Assembly: GCA_031552315.1 (NCBI GenBank)
Contig: JAVBMP010000084.1
Coordinates: 1 to 32,384 of the forward strand
Direction: 5' to 3'
Length of the DNA stretch: 32,384 bases
Source of the DNA: JAVBMP01 sp031552315
GTDB taxonomy: Bacteria > Desulfobacterota > Desulfovibrionia > Desulfovibrionales > Desulfovibrionaceae
The number at the start of each line of letters is the position of its first letter. The stretch's first letter is position 1. Below the pieces are notes generated by a model that was not told the DNA's origin, did no database searches, and saw nothing but the letters and a program-made list of their open reading frames with translations. The position numbers and the translations under genes are program-made. Positions 32,234-32,384 of the stretch are shown piece by piece.

Positions 32234-32380
32234 TTAGTTGAGACCATTGCACAATGGCCTTTTTGCCCTTTTACTGCGTCGTGCTTCGTCCCGCGCGAAG
32301 GTCATATATGCTTGAATATACTCCCTCCGCACGGAACTACGGGATAGGGGCACTCCTTGTAAAAGAACAAAAATTCTCAT
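32234..32380 (-). CDS. 48-codon ORF of the dispersed element, copy 2
   Basis: This ORF reads MRIFVLLQGVPLSRSS, then VRREYIQAYMTFARDEARR, SKRAKR and CNGLN. It is the same frame as in copy 1. It stops immediately before the manB ribosome site, so ribosomes translating it could feed into manB. I recognise no family, and no clear ribosome site is visible at its own start. Confidence 0.35.
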   Translation of the reverse strand: MRIFVLLQGVPLSRSSVRREYIQAYMTFARDEARRSKRAKRPLCNGLN

Positions 32381-32384
32381 TGTG
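32240..32384 (-). mobile_element. MITE-like dispersed element, copy 2 (cut by the window end)
   Basis: This is an inverted copy of 22451-22605 with two mismatches. One end (GACCATTGCACAATGG) lies just upstream of manB. The other end runs off the window within CATTGTG of the opposite inverted repeat. Confidence 0.75.

Overview
The window (about 32.4 kb, GC-rich) reads as chromosomal DNA of a Desulfovibrio-like member of the Desulfobacterota. The reasons are the sulfatase-family hydrolases, an RtcR-type sigma-54 activator, flagellar genes behind -24/-12 promoters, a pgsA / ftsB-like / TPR run and an rplM-rpsI pair. Taxonomy is inferred from gene content only. Both ends look like contig ends: the left end breaks tsaD at about position 190, and the right end stops inside a dispersed repeat.

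Layout. 1-5150, minus strand: broken tsaD, fbp, a sensor-like lipoprotein, a TPR protein, an FtsB-like protein, a small unknown protein and pgsA. 5450-7747: an enlarged dsbD. 7958-10807: flgB-flgC-fliE-fliF, read leftwards from a sigma-54 promoter and closed by a strong terminator. 11200-11862: a TPR gene behind a perfect-consensus sigma-54 promoter, divergent from the flagellar operon. 12368-15619: a LysO-like exporter and, divergently, a long cardiolipin synthase. 15793-20433: gpsA, speA, rpsI, rplM, then an XRE-type regulator on the plus strand. 28033-32222: manB, manC and a GT28-like glycosyltransferase, a GDP-mannose and glycolipid or envelope module.

The most unusual region is 20434-27836. 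Three closely related, apparently cytosolic alkaline-phosphatase-superfamily proteins, of the kind usually called sulfatase, surround a divergent RtcR-like sigma-54 activator. All three have Thr where formylglycine sulfatases have the modified Cys or Ser. The regulator keeps the RtcR layout (CARF-like sensor, AAA+ domain, HTH), but no rtcA or rtcB is in the window. GG-N10-GC promoter signatures point both ways from the regulator/second-hydrolase intergenic region. My hypothesis is a repurposed RtcR switch controlling a family of Thr-nucleophile hydrolases.

A second theme is repeats. There are two copies of an approximately 155-bp element with 16-bp inverted ends and a 48-60 codon ORF, two copies of an approximately 120-bp hairpin-rich element plus a decayed third, a scattered GAGGCCATTG-type palindrome, and coding minisatellites or low-complexity inserts in at least five proteins.
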